From Desulfobacterales bacterium (lineage in GTDB: Bacteria > Desulfobacterota > Desulfobacteria > Desulfobacterales > C00003060): a stretch of 53,148 bases of DNA. Every line of letters starts with the position of its first letter. Position 1 is the first letter of the stretch. The stretch is from assembly GCA_013375395.1 (NCBI GenBank), contig JABXJW010000004.1, positions 1 through 53,148 of the forward strand, written 5' to 3'. A model generated the notes under the pieces. That model did not search any database. It saw nothing but the letters and a program-made list of their open reading frames with translations, and was not told the origin of the DNA. The translations under genes and the position numbers were made by a program. Below are positions 1-9,895 of this stretch, piece by piece.

Positions 1-101
1 TGGAGTGCAAACGCGAAGCTTTTGACCCTGAGCCACAGAACCTTGCTTAACTTGGCAAGGCAAATGACAAACGTTTCAATCCTTGAATAATTGGCAGGTC
101 T

Positions 102-1397
102 ATGACACTGACTATAGTGATCTGTGGTTGGTACTTTAAGAATGAGGATATATACAGCAGGTTGATGGCTGAAGGTGGAAACTACAGCAATATAGACGCT
201 AAATTTTACATCGCCTCGCATAGGAAGCCGGAAGAAATTGATAAGAATATGCTGAATGGCGCTATTCAATTAGGTTGGAATGTGTTGTACTTTAGCAATG
301 AGGGGTGGGAATGGGGAGCATACCAACAATTTTTGACTTGGCAAAGGGGTAATGATGCTTTTAGTGACTATTACCTTTTTTTACACGATGACATTATAAT
401 AAAGAAATATGGTTTCTTGAAAGCATTCCTTAATAAAATTCAAGGTGGATTCAGTTTAGTGGGAAATAGCCCTACTATCTCTAAAAAAGAAGAAATAAGA
501 TCGCATTATCCAGAAGATGTGCTTTGGGCTAAAGTAAATGGCTTTCCTATAAGGTCAAGTCAGTGGAATGTTGTGCGCGGCTCTTGTTTTTTTTGCACGA
601 AAGAGGTGGCAGAGACAATCTTGATCAAAATGCCGATCAAGAACGGTACTGATCTGCTGTTTGCTAATTGTAGCCTCAGAGTTTTTGGGGGGCTAGTCAC
701 TGATAGGTTTGGAGAAAGATCTATTGGATATATAGGAGAAAAACCTAGATCAAGCGCCTATATTGATGAAGAGTTTAGAGGTAATAAGCAGATATCAAAA
801 AGTGCAAGAATTAGGTCACTAATTCGTCCATATATCAACAGGACTATGATTAAGAGAATCCTAAGAATAAAGAAAGTTTCACCGATAAAGAGAGGTATGG
901 GTTTGAAGATTAATTTGGGTTCTGGTACGAAATGTTTATATGGATATTTCAATGTAGACATAGCCAGTCCATGTGCTGAAACGAATGCTGATATTGAAAG
1001 CGTAGAGTTTAAAGATGATAGCGTGGCTGAAGTTTTGATGATTCATATTATCGAACATATTGATTGTGTGAAAGTTCCCAGTCTTTTAAGAAAAATATAT
1101 AGGTGGCTCAAAGCAGATTGTCAACTTATTGTTGAATTTCCAGGTGTTTTGAAAGTATGCAGCTTGGTTTTGAAAGGGAAAAATAAACCTGAAGAGTCAC
1201 GACAATCTCGGTTTGGAATCAGAGGGTTATACGCTGGACCTACTGAGAATATGAAGGGCCATGATTATCATAAAAGGGGTTGGACTAAGAATAATATGTA
1301 TCCGATTCTACAAGAAATTGGCTTTAGAAAAATATATGTGGAACGTCCAGAGCACATCGATACAAAAAGAGGCATTAGAATTGTCGGAGTGAAATAA
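102..1397 (+). CDS. Glycosyltransferase-like N-terminal domain fused to C-terminal class I SAM-dependent methyltransferase domain
   Basis: 431-aa ORF. N-terminal part has a GT-like HDDIIIKKYGFL segment. C-terminal part has methyltransferase-like INLGSGTKCLYGYFNVDI...IEHIDCVKVPSLLRKIYRWLKADCQLIVEFPG. Confidence 0.65.
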   Translation: MTLTIVICGWYFKNEDIYSRLMAEGGNYSNIDAKFYIASHRKPEEIDKNMLNGAIQLGWNVLYFSNEGWEWGAYQQFLTWQRGNDAFSDYYLFLHDDIIIKKYGFLKAFLNKIQGGFSLVGNSPTISKKEEIRSHYPEDVLWAKVNGFPIRSSQWNVVRGSCFFCTKEVAETILIKMPIKNGTDLLFANCSLRVFGGLVTDRFGERSIGYIGEKPRSSAYIDEEFRGNKQISKSARIRSLIRPYINRTMIKRILRIKKVSPIKRGMGLKINLGSGTKCLYGYFNVDIASPCAETNADIESVEFKDDSVAEVLMIHIIEHIDCVKVPSLLRKIYRWLKADCQLIVEFPGVLKVCSLVLKGKNKPEESRQSRFGIRGLYAGPTENMKGHDYHKRGWTKNNMYPILQEIGFRKIYVERPEHIDTKRGIRIVGVK

Positions 1398-1489
1398 AGG
1401 GGATCTTATATTGTGTCGATTTATTTGGATATTGGACTGCAGAAAACAGGTTATCATAAGCTTCCCTGAAGTACAAAAGAGGGAGTTAC

Positions 1490-2233
1490 ATGCCACCAAG
1501 CGAACCAACTGACATACCTGCGCCTACGATTGTAGTCGGCATGCACAACTCCGGTACGTCGATCCTGGCTGAGTTGCTCCATGAACACGGCCTTTTTTTG
1601 GGGGCGAACATGAGCCACTACGAGAACCGATTCTTCACAAAACAGATCAATGAACAGATGATGATGGGAGGCGGTGGCAATTGGGCGAACCTTCCTATCA
1701 TGTCGATCGATGAGGTTCTTTCTTTCAAAGACAATACCGGTCATGTCATCAGAGAGCACTGGCTCGAAGAGTTCAAGGCATTGGGCTATGATGGTGTGTC
1801 GCACTGGGGTTTCAAGGACCCCCGTACGTGCGTATTCTTACCTCTTTATTTGGAGGTGTTTCCGGACGCGAAGGTCTTACATATTGTCAGGAATCGAGAC
1901 GATGTCGCTGCTTCCCTATCGCGCAAGCGAAAGAAAGGCGTTGATCGGATGGATGATCGTGACCACTGGAAGAACCTTGCGATCCAATACGTTGACAGGG
2001 TACGTTATTGCAAAGAGCACTACTCTATCGAATACCTCGAGATTCAATACGAAGATTTTTGCCGCAACCCCGAGCCCTTGGCGGAGACTGTGTTCAACTT
2101 CGTTGGCATCGAGTTCACGAAGGACGCCAGGGACTTCGCAAACCAACGTCTCTACACATATCGCATCGGTAGTGCGAGGCCCCTCCACCAGCTCTTCACA
2201 CGATTTCGCAGATACATCGAAAGGGTTAGATAA
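1490..2233 (+). CDS. Sulfotransferase family protein (PAPS-dependent type)
   Basis: VVGMHNSGTSILAELLHEHGLFLG resembles the 5'-PAPS P-loop; WGFKDPR and VLHIVRNRDDVAASLSRKRK resemble the 3'-phosphate-binding motif. Confidence 0.82.
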   Translation: MPPSEPTDIPAPTIVVGMHNSGTSILAELLHEHGLFLGANMSHYENRFFTKQINEQMMMGGGGNWANLPIMSIDEVLSFKDNTGHVIREHWLEEFKALGYDGVSHWGFKDPRTCVFLPLYLEVFPDAKVLHIVRNRDDVAASLSRKRKKGVDRMDDRDHWKNLAIQYVDRVRYCKEHYSIEYLEIQYEDFCRNPEPLAETVFNFVGIEFTKDARDFANQRLYTYRIGSARPLHQLFTRFRRYIERVR

Positions 2234-2262
2234 TGAACCTAGACGTGGTTAATGAGTGTGAA

Positions 2263-2480
2263 ATGAAGAAACCCTTACTCAGGAGTTCAAGAAAGACGCG
2301 ATCAGGTTGGTGGCAGAGAGTTGTCACAGTGTGGTTCAAGTAGCCCGTGGTCTTGATATCGGTCAGAGAGCTTTGAGGCCTGGAGTTTAAAGAGGATTCC
2401 AATGAAGCCTTTCCTGGCAACGGTTGCATGAAGCCTGATCAGGAAGAACTGGACCAGAGATACCTGAAATCTTGAAATGA
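2263..2480 (+). pseudogene. Degenerate IS3-family OrfA (transposase helix-turn-helix) remnant
   Basis: Frame from 2277 reads TQEFKKDAIRLVAESCHSVVQVARGLDIGQRAL; shifted frame from 2383 reads EFKEDSNEAFPGNGCMKPDQEELDQRYLK. Both match the IS3 OrfA pattern (EFK..AV.LV.e...sv..vAr.Lgi ... eeAFPG.G.l.peqeEl..L) with a frameshift between them. Confidence 0.7.
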
Positions 2481-2622
2481 CACATAGGCTCAGCAGGCAG
2501 AGATAACAACAATTCACCTGGATCTCTAATTGTCTTCTATAACGGTTTTTTGAAAATTCAAAAGTCACAAAAGGGTAGTAAATATTAGCAATTCGTTTGT
2601 AAAGTTAAGCATACAAACTATC

Positions 2623-3951
2623 GTGATCCGCATCTCTCTGGTCGTGCTCAGTTTGGCAAGTGGAATTATCTACGCCCGCTGGCTGGGGCCAGAAGGTGTC
2701 GGTATCCTGGCACTGCTCGTTTTGGCCAAAAGTTTTGCTTTTCGTTATGGAAATCTTGGCTTCGGCAGCTCGTTCGCTTATTTCGTGGCGGCGAAAAAGA
2801 TCTCTGCTCAGCAGATTCGCCGAATGGTATGGCTTACCAGCGTTGTTGTGTCCTTATTCAGCGTGATGGTTCTACTTGCCGTCTGGCGCTGCGACTTTTC
2901 TCCCTGGCGAGACATCCAAACTGAACTGTTCTATCTTAGTCTTCTCTCGGTATTTCTTCAATTTTTTATCAATTTTCATCAGCGCGTACTTAGCGGGGAA
3001 CTCCGGATCAGCGCGATGAATGTCGCTAATATCATTTCCACTGTAAGCCGTATTTTGTATCTGGTAATTTTGGTAGTCGTGTTCAAACTGGGAATTCTGG
3101 GCGCAATTAGCTCTGTTGTACTGTCAGATCTGACGACCTTTATTTATCAAATTCTGCTTTCCACAAAAGGCAACGCAAATATCATAGAAATCGCCGAAAA
3201 CGACAAAACAGGTAAACCGAATGGTACAGGCGCATTGGTTGCGAGTTTATGGCGTTATGGCAGGTGGAACTACCTGGCAATGTTTTCAGCTTTCTTCATC
3301 GAAGAACTTCCATTAATACTCCTGAAGACTTTCTCAGCTAACAATGTTGCAGTCGGCCTTTTCACGAAAGCCCGGGGACTGGGACGACAATCGCGAATCG
3401 TGGCTGAGCCTGTCGCCCAGGTACTTTTTCCCTTCACCGCCGCCTCTGAGAAAGAGCTGGCAACCAAGCGTACAAACATATTATGCCGAAATTCCCTGAT
3501 GATCATGGCACTTGTCGTATCACTGATGGCGCTTTTCATCAAGCCCATCATTGTTTTTTTATACGGGGAGGAATTTCTACCCTCGGCAGACATCTTTTAT
3601 GTCTTGGTGCCGGGTATCGCTTTCTGGCCGTTAGGACGTTTTTTGGGAACTCATGTCGTGGGTTCTGGCAAGTCTAAAGTGATGTTGTTTATGAGCTTGA
3701 TCACTCTGGCGGTGACTATCCCGGTCTGCTGGTACTTGATTCCACGGTATGGTGCGATTGGCGCTGGGCTCAGTGTAAGTGCCATTTATATGGTCCGCGT
3801 TCTTCTCGGCCTGCTGGTTTACAAAAGGATCATTGGCACTCCCATTTCAGAAGTTCTTGTTCCGCGCAGGACAGATTGGGTTTATTATGAGCGTCTTCAA
3901 AAGATGGTGCGGGACAAATGGTTTAAGAAGTGGAGAGCTGCCGAATCCTGA
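2623..3951 (+). CDS. Polysaccharide flippase / oligosaccharide translocase (Wzx-like, MATE/MOP superfamily)
   Basis: Multi-TM protein; SLASGIIYARWLGPEGVGILALLVL N-terminus typical of Wzx-like flippases; located in an EPS cluster. Confidence 0.8.
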   Translation: MIRISLVVLSLASGIIYARWLGPEGVGILALLVLAKSFAFRYGNLGFGSSFAYFVAAKKISAQQIRRMVWLTSVVVSLFSVMVLLAVWRCDFSPWRDIQTELFYLSLLSVFLQFFINFHQRVLSGELRISAMNVANIISTVSRILYLVILVVVFKLGILGAISSVVLSDLTTFIYQILLSTKGNANIIEIAENDKTGKPNGTGALVASLWRYGRWNYLAMFSAFFIEELPLILLKTFSANNVAVGLFTKARGLGRQSRIVAEPVAQVLFPFTAASEKELATKRTNILCRNSLMIMALVVSLMALFIKPIIVFLYGEEFLPSADIFYVLVPGIAFWPLGRFLGTHVVGSGKSKVMLFMSLITLAVTIPVCWYLIPRYGAIGAGLSVSAIYMVRVLLGLLVYKRIIGTPISEVLVPRRTDWVYYERLQKMVRDKWFKKWRAAES

Positions 3952-4099
3952 GATCTTTCATCGGAGTTAGTTAGTTTTCGTAATGGAATTCCGTGGCAGA
4001 AAGTTGAGAAGAACTTGTTTGCTGGCATTTCGCCATGGGGCTTCATTTTAGTCATCCGTGTTGCAAAACGATTCCTTTCTGAAATGAGAAAATAGAGAT

Positions 4100-5335
4100 T
4101 TGAATATCCTATTTTGTATAAGCTCGTTAGGCATTGGGGGCCATGTCATCTCTTCCATCGCCCTTGCAAAAGAACTTCATCGCAGAGGACACAATATAAT
4201 ATATGCTTCCGAAGATGGCCAACTAAGAGAGGAATTGGAAAAATGTGGAATGAAATGGTACCCGCTTCCCTTATTCAACAGATATTCAAGAATCTTGCAA
4301 TTGATTTTTAATAATATCCCGAAGTTGCTTCACATAATTGCAAAGGAAAAAATCGATATTATTCATAATCACGAAATTAGGCGTGGACTCGTTTCAAAAG
4401 TCCCTGCCATTTTAAAGGATGTTCCAAACGTTACCACAATTGCTGGAGGCACGCTGCCTGACATTCTACCGGCAAGAGACGAAAAATTAATCGTTTTCAG
4501 TAGGGAGTTGCAGGAAGGCTTCATAAACAAATCCGGTTGGAATGGCAACAATATCTATGTAGTTGCGAATCGAATAGATACCGAAAGATTTCGACCTGGA
4601 AAAGCTAATAGCGACTTAGCCGAAAAGTTGGGAATATGCGGAAAATATAGGAATGTGCTTGTTATGTCGCGTTTTGAATACCATGGAGGAAAAGTCGAGG
4701 CATTACTAAACATCCTGAGAGCGATTCCCAATATTTACGATGAGATACCGGATCTGAAGGTTTCTATAGCTGGACACGGTTCACAACAGCGTCTTATTGA
4801 AACCGAGGTAAGCAAGATCAATCGGCAGATGCAAAAAGGGGTCATAAAACTCGTTGGAACGATCCATGAGCCAGAGGGATTATTTCCCATTTTTGACCTT
4901 GCATTTGGTATGGGGAGGACTGCTCTGGAAAGTATGTCTTGTGGTATTCCAACGCTGATCATTGGCTCTCGCGGTTTTGGGGGTGTCGTTTGCCGGGAAC
5001 AGGTTGATGAGATAGCCTATTGTAATTTTTCAGGGCGTAACGCCAAAGAAAATACCGATGAAAAAGAAGTGGCTAATACAGTCATCAAAATTCTGAAGAA
5101 TTCTGAAACAGCCCGGGAATTAAGTGCCTTTTCAAGGCAATATATACTGGAAAATTATGACATAAAAGATGGAGCAAGTAAGGTTGAAAAGATTTATGAG
5201 AAGGTCATGGATAGTTCTCCAAACAGAACCTCTTGGCAAAAGACAACGGATCTTATGAGATGGATTTATGGTATAATAGTGATATATCCTTACCTACTGG
5301 TTAGAAAAACGCGGAGAGTTTTTCAACTCCATTAG
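4100..5335 (+). CDS. Glycosyltransferase family 4
   Basis: MNILFCISSLGIGGHVISSIALAKELHRRGHNI N-terminus; GLFPIFDLAFGMGRTALESMSCGIPTLI C-terminal GT-B motif. TTG start. Confidence 0.82.
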   Translation: MNILFCISSLGIGGHVISSIALAKELHRRGHNIIYASEDGQLREELEKCGMKWYPLPLFNRYSRILQLIFNNIPKLLHIIAKEKIDIIHNHEIRRGLVSKVPAILKDVPNVTTIAGGTLPDILPARDEKLIVFSRELQEGFINKSGWNGNNIYVVANRIDTERFRPGKANSDLAEKLGICGKYRNVLVMSRFEYHGGKVEALLNILRAIPNIYDEIPDLKVSIAGHGSQQRLIETEVSKINRQMQKGVIKLVGTIHEPEGLFPIFDLAFGMGRTALESMSCGIPTLIIGSRGFGGVVCREQVDEIAYCNFSGRNAKENTDEKEVANTVIKILKNSETARELSAFSRQYILENYDIKDGASKVEKIYEKVMDSSPNRTSWQKTTDLMRWIYGIIVIYPYLLVRKTRRVFQLH

Positions 5336-5748
5336 CTCAGCTTAAATCGAATCGTTTGCGCCTCCAAAACTATATTATGAATAATATCCACCATATTTGC
5401 TTGAATCCGTTAGACCTTCCAATGCTTTCGGCAAATCTACAGAAACAAAAATAGAAGTATAGCTATGAGACTACTATCTATTGCCTATAGAAGCGGGTTT
5501 GCTTCTTATTCTCGAATAAAATGCTTTCGCACACCTCAAGTGTGGAAATTTATGGAAGAAAGTCAACGGCGGCATAATAAAAAGCGGGGAGATGGGAAAG
5601 GAGATGGGGTCACCCATTAAAGGGTAGGTCAAGAAAAATATGTGAGATTACAGATTACAATGGAAACGGTGATAATTTGAGCTAGTTGCAGCCTTAGAAT
5701 GGCATTTTGGGGGTCGGAAAGACCGGTTTAGGAGAATCATAGGTGCAA

Positions 5749-6160
5749 ATGGCAAGGGCGAAAGGACATTACATGCCTGGGCACATAATGGTACATAACT
5801 CACTGCTGCGACAACAGAGAATTCTTATTCAGATTTGGGAAGGACAGGCGACGATGGCTACAGTGGCTATTTGAGGCTAAGAAACGTTGTGGGCTGGTAA
5901 TATTGAACTACATGGTAACTTGGAATCATGTCCACCTAGTTGTCGTCGATGCCGGCGGGCGGGAAGTGATACCGAGGTCCATTCAGCTCATAGCGTGCCG
6001 GACGGGGCAGGAATACAAGCAAAGGAAGAGCCGCAAAGGTGCATTTTGGGAAGACCGCTATCATGCAACCGCAATAGAGAATCGTAGTCACTTATTACGG
6101 TGCCTTGTCTACATTGATTTGAAGATGCATTTAAAGAGAAAGATGTGCCCGGAGGGATAA
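5749..6160 (+). pseudogene. REP-associated tyrosine transposase (RAYT, Y1/IS200-like) remnant
   Basis: MARAKGHYMPGHI, then +1 frameshift near 5789, then WYITHCCDNREFLFRFGKDRRRWLQWLFEAKKRCGLVILNYMVTWNHVHLVVVD...GREVIPRSIQLIACRTGQEYKQRKSRKGAFWEDRYHATAIENRSHLLRCLVYIDLKM. HVH and downstream motifs typical of Y1_Tnp/RAYT; C-terminus missing. Confidence 0.82.
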
Positions 6161-6169
6161 CACTGACTG

Positions 6170-7567
6170 ATGCTAAATAGATGTGAATCAGAACAGATGG
6201 GAAAAAGAATCATCTTATCGTTTGTGTTTATGATCACTTTCTTTATGATAAGTGGCCTCATCTTGAAGTGTCCTCCTAAAATCGCCATCGCGGGTTCAAT
6301 AGGAATGATATTTATTGTTCCTATTATCGTAAACCCTACGTTGGGTTTGGTGCTGATTGCCGCGGTGAATCCATTTCAATGGGTATTCGCATTACCTCAG
6401 TTTGTATCGTTATCCCGAACGCTTGGTATCCTGGTGATATCTTTATGGCTTGCTCACAAGGTTGCTGCCAGGGAATCCATTAACATTTTAGGTGGCGATC
6501 AAGCCAAGTGGATTTTGGGATTGTTAGCTGTCATATTCATCTCGTGGGTATTTAGTGTAGATAAGATGCAGGGTTATATGGGAAGCCGAACCTTAATGCT
6601 GGTTATTGTATTATACCTTATGTTCATAGATATGTTTAATTCCGTTAAATATGTAAATATCCTAATCTGGTCTATTGCTTTATCAGTCGGCTTGCTATCT
6701 TTATGCGGGTTGGCCAACTATTTTTGTGGGGGGAACCTCTTCGTTTATAGTTATCAACCAGAGAGGATGTATCTGTCAGGACCATTCCCTAGACTTGGGG
6801 GATTTTCGGGTAATCCGAATGGTTATGCTATGCATTTATTAGTAGGGATCACTATTATGATTCATTTGCTCAAGTTTGCAAAGACCGTATTGCCAAAATT
6901 ACTTGTATTAATCTTTTTAGGAACTTCAGTTGCAGGTGTTTTCCTGAGTGCATCCCGGGCAGGGATATTAGGTCTGGCAATTATACTCATCCTTTATTCA
7001 TTTAGGAGGAAGGATATAAAAAGCATAGTGATTTCGGCCTTATTGTGCGGAATGATTTTTATTACTTTCAAAATGATATGGCCTTCCGTTGAAAGTCGAG
7101 TGGTAGGTTTAACATTTGGCGGCCAGGACATTACAATCCAAAATAGAATTAATAACCATATGACAGGACTTAAAATGTTTCTTGATCATCCGCTGACCGG
7201 CGTTGGCTTGTCTAACTTTACTAGGATCCGTTTCGACTATGAACATGATGTTTCCTCAGGGTACAGAGCCCCACACAGCATCTATCTCCAAATCCTGGCC
7301 GAGCTTGGAATTTTCGGGCTAATTTGCCTGATTGGGTTAATTTGTTGCACATTTAAAACTTTAAGGATTGCTTCAAAGGGGTATCGATCGATAGGCGATT
7401 TTGAGCTAGAGGAATTTTCTAAGATGGTTATGATAGGCATTTTTGCTTATTTAGTTGTGGGGATGTTTCATACTTATACCTACGACAAATATTTCTGGTT
7501 TTTAATGGCTTTGGCGCCGGTTTTAAGACGGCTTTATGAGCAAGGTCAGTTAGTAAAAGAGAGATAA
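6170..7567 (+). CDS. O-antigen ligase/polymerase (Wzy/WaaL-like)
   Basis: Multi-TM; GGFSGNPNGYAMHLLVGI, FLSASRAGILGLAI and HPLTGVGLSNF are typical of the O-antigen ligase domain. Confidence 0.85.
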   Translation: MLNRCESEQMGKRIILSFVFMITFFMISGLILKCPPKIAIAGSIGMIFIVPIIVNPTLGLVLIAAVNPFQWVFALPQFVSLSRTLGILVISLWLAHKVAARESINILGGDQAKWILGLLAVIFISWVFSVDKMQGYMGSRTLMLVIVLYLMFIDMFNSVKYVNILIWSIALSVGLLSLCGLANYFCGGNLFVYSYQPERMYLSGPFPRLGGFSGNPNGYAMHLLVGITIMIHLLKFAKTVLPKLLVLIFLGTSVAGVFLSASRAGILGLAIILILYSFRRKDIKSIVISALLCGMIFITFKMIWPSVESRVVGLTFGGQDITIQNRINNHMTGLKMFLDHPLTGVGLSNFTRIRFDYEHDVSSGYRAPHSIYLQILAELGIFGLICLIGLICCTFKTLRIASKGYRSIGDFELEEFSKMVMIGIFAYLVVGMFHTYTYDKYFWFLMALAPVLRRLYEQGQLVKER

Positions 7568-7574
7568 TCGGGGA

Positions 7575-8786
7575 ATGAAGAATGTTACAGTTTTAGTTCT
7601 TTCCTTTATGTACCCAAATTTTGTCAGAAAAAACATGGGTGTCTTTATCCATAATCAGGTAAAGGCACTAAAAGATTCCGGTTGTAATGTTGTAGTTATA
7701 GCCCCCGTTCCATGGCGACCAAGGTTATTGCGGTGGAGGAAGAAATGGCAGATTTACAAGAAGATATCACAGAGAGAATGGGTCGATGGAATTGACGTGT
7801 TCCACCCTAGATATTTCAGGCCACGAGGGGGAAATTGGGTTTACTGCTGGGAAGGGATGGCAATGTATATGGGCATCAAGAGGGTGATAAAGGAGGTTTC
7901 AAAGATCTATGATTTTGATCTCATCCACGCGAACAGAATTATTCCTGATGGGTATGCGGGTATTCTATTAGGGAAAAAGTTTCGCGTTCCGGTTGTCTCC
8001 GTGGCCCGGGGTTCGGACACCTATGAGGTACCCTTTAAGAATAGGCTAAATTATATTGCTGCCAGGAACGTACTAAAGGAAAGTGATCAGTTGGCTGCAG
8101 TCAGTGGGCAACTGGCAAGGATTATGACATCCATTGGAAGGCCAAAGTCCCAAATTAAGGTGGTCCATAATGCCTGTGATACAAATAGATTTCGATATAT
8201 GGGTGGACGGAATTTAATAAGGGAAAAAGTAGGATTATCTCAGAGGAGGTTAGTCATCCTTTTTGTAGGAACGATCCACAAAAAAAAGGGGATTTACGAG
8301 TTGTTAGATGCGTTTAATAACTTGAGGGACCATAATAAGCATATTTTCCTCGTTTTAATTGGGGAGGGAAAAAGTACATCTCAGTTGAAAGTAACAATAG
8401 AGAAAAGAGGTCTACAAAATTGCGTGAAGTTAACAGGTTATATACCTAATGATAGAATGCAACTTTGGTACAATTCAGCAGACATATTCGTTCTTCCTAC
8501 CTATCATGAGGGAACGCCAAATGTAGTAGTAGAAGCCATGGCTTGTGAATTGCCGGTTGTGGCCACGGATGTGGGTGGTATCCCCGAGATACTCAGTGAT
8601 GGGAAAACAGGAATTATCGTTAAGCCAAGGGATGCCTCAGGATTGGCAAATGCTTTAGATCGTCTTATCAATGATGCAAAACTGAGGCGAATGCTCGGAA
8701 AAAATGGGAGAAGATTCGTGGAGGAAGAACTTACCTGGGAGACGAATGCTTCTGAGTTGATAAAGGTTTATGAGTCTGTCATGTAA
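7575..8786 (+). CDS. Glycosyltransferase family 4
   Basis: FVGTIHKKKGIYELLDAF...ADIFVLPTYHEGTPNVVVEAMACELPVVATDVGGIPEIL is a classic GT4 signature. Confidence 0.92.
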   Translation: MKNVTVLVLSFMYPNFVRKNMGVFIHNQVKALKDSGCNVVVIAPVPWRPRLLRWRKKWQIYKKISQREWVDGIDVFHPRYFRPRGGNWVYCWEGMAMYMGIKRVIKEVSKIYDFDLIHANRIIPDGYAGILLGKKFRVPVVSVARGSDTYEVPFKNRLNYIAARNVLKESDQLAAVSGQLARIMTSIGRPKSQIKVVHNACDTNRFRYMGGRNLIREKVGLSQRRLVILFVGTIHKKKGIYELLDAFNNLRDHNKHIFLVLIGEGKSTSQLKVTIEKRGLQNCVKLTGYIPNDRMQLWYNSADIFVLPTYHEGTPNVVVEAMACELPVVATDVGGIPEILSDGKTGIIVKPRDASGLANALDRLINDAKLRRMLGKNGRRFVEEELTWETNASELIKVYESVM

Positions 8787-8849
8787 GTCTTTAATCCTTA
8801 GTGCTGTCCTTAATATACTAAACACTTTGAGATTTATAGGGAAAGGTAA

Positions 8850-9893
8850 ATGAGTAAAAGAAAAAGTGTAAGGATTATGAAACGGATAGGATTACTATGT
8901 CTATTTTCTATTGTTTGTTTTGCTTCCATTATTCTATATAAAGAGATAAGTTACATACCCTCTCCGATTTTGATTCCGGACGGAATGGAGATTCAATCTA
9001 ATGTTTTAGGGCATTATTATCGTGACTATAGCCAAAGGTATTCAAATATAAGCAAAAAATACATTTTTGACAGAAATGGCGTGCCAACCTATCATCTCAA
9101 GGGAAATTGTTACTATCATCCGGTGCGTATAAGCCAGTATGCTCTCGGAGCCTTTGAATATTTCCTCGATACCGGAAATAACGATGCCAAGAACGCTTTT
9201 TTAACATGTGCAGAGTGGCTTACGAATAATTTGAGAAAACATGGAAAGTTCTTTTATTGGGAATATCGCTTCGGCCATACAGACGTTCCATGGTTTTCTG
9301 CTATGGCGCAGGGACAAGGGGCTTCCGTTCTTTTGAGGGCTTTTTCTGAAACACACGATAAAAAATACTTGCATTCAGCAAGGAAGGCCATAGAACCAAT
9401 CGCGCATGACATTTCCCAGGGGGGGGTCAGTGTCCTTAAGGAAAACACTTACCTTTTTCCTCAGGAATATTCTACAAATTCTCCATCTGAGGTTCTCAAC
9501 GGAGCTATAAGTGCCTGGTTTGGCGTTTATGACTATTATCGGGCCACTGGAGACTCTGAGGTAGAGCAATTCTGTGAAGGAATTATGAACACTTTCCTAT
9601 GGTGTATAGAGGAATACGATACCAGTTACTGGTCATTGTATTGTCGTTCGCCTAAATACCTAGCCTCTCCTTATTACAACTCTGTGCATGTATGCCAACT
9701 TAAAATCCTTTATTTGATTAGCGGTGAGAAAAAGTTTTTGAAATATTCAAAAAGGTTTGAAACCTATCAAAGTAACTGGATAAATAGAACCAAGTATGTC
9801 CTTGCAAACCACTTAAGGCAAATAAAGGAGCATGAGTTTAGCGATATCTATAAATTACCTTCATTCCTTAAAGAAACATTGTTTAGGAGATAG
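8850..9893 (+). CDS. D-glucuronyl C5-epimerase-like protein, membrane-anchored
   Basis: N-terminal TM; YHPVRISQYALGAFEYFLDTGN..., FFYWEYRFGHTDVPWFSAMAQGQGASVLLRAF, SEVLNGAISAWFGVYDYYRATGD, DTSYWSLYC resemble the Glce C-terminal domain. Confidence 0.72.
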   Translation: MSKRKSVRIMKRIGLLCLFSIVCFASIILYKEISYIPSPILIPDGMEIQSNVLGHYYRDYSQRYSNISKKYIFDRNGVPTYHLKGNCYYHPVRISQYALGAFEYFLDTGNNDAKNAFLTCAEWLTNNLRKHGKFFYWEYRFGHTDVPWFSAMAQGQGASVLLRAFSETHDKKYLHSARKAIEPIAHDISQGGVSVLKENTYLFPQEYSTNSPSEVLNGAISAWFGVYDYYRATGDSEVEQFCEGIMNTFLWCIEEYDTSYWSLYCRSPKYLASPYYNSVHVCQLKILYLISGEKKFLKYSKRFETYQSNWINRTKYVLANHLRQIKEHEFSDIYKLPSFLKETLFRR

Positions 9894-9895
9894 AA

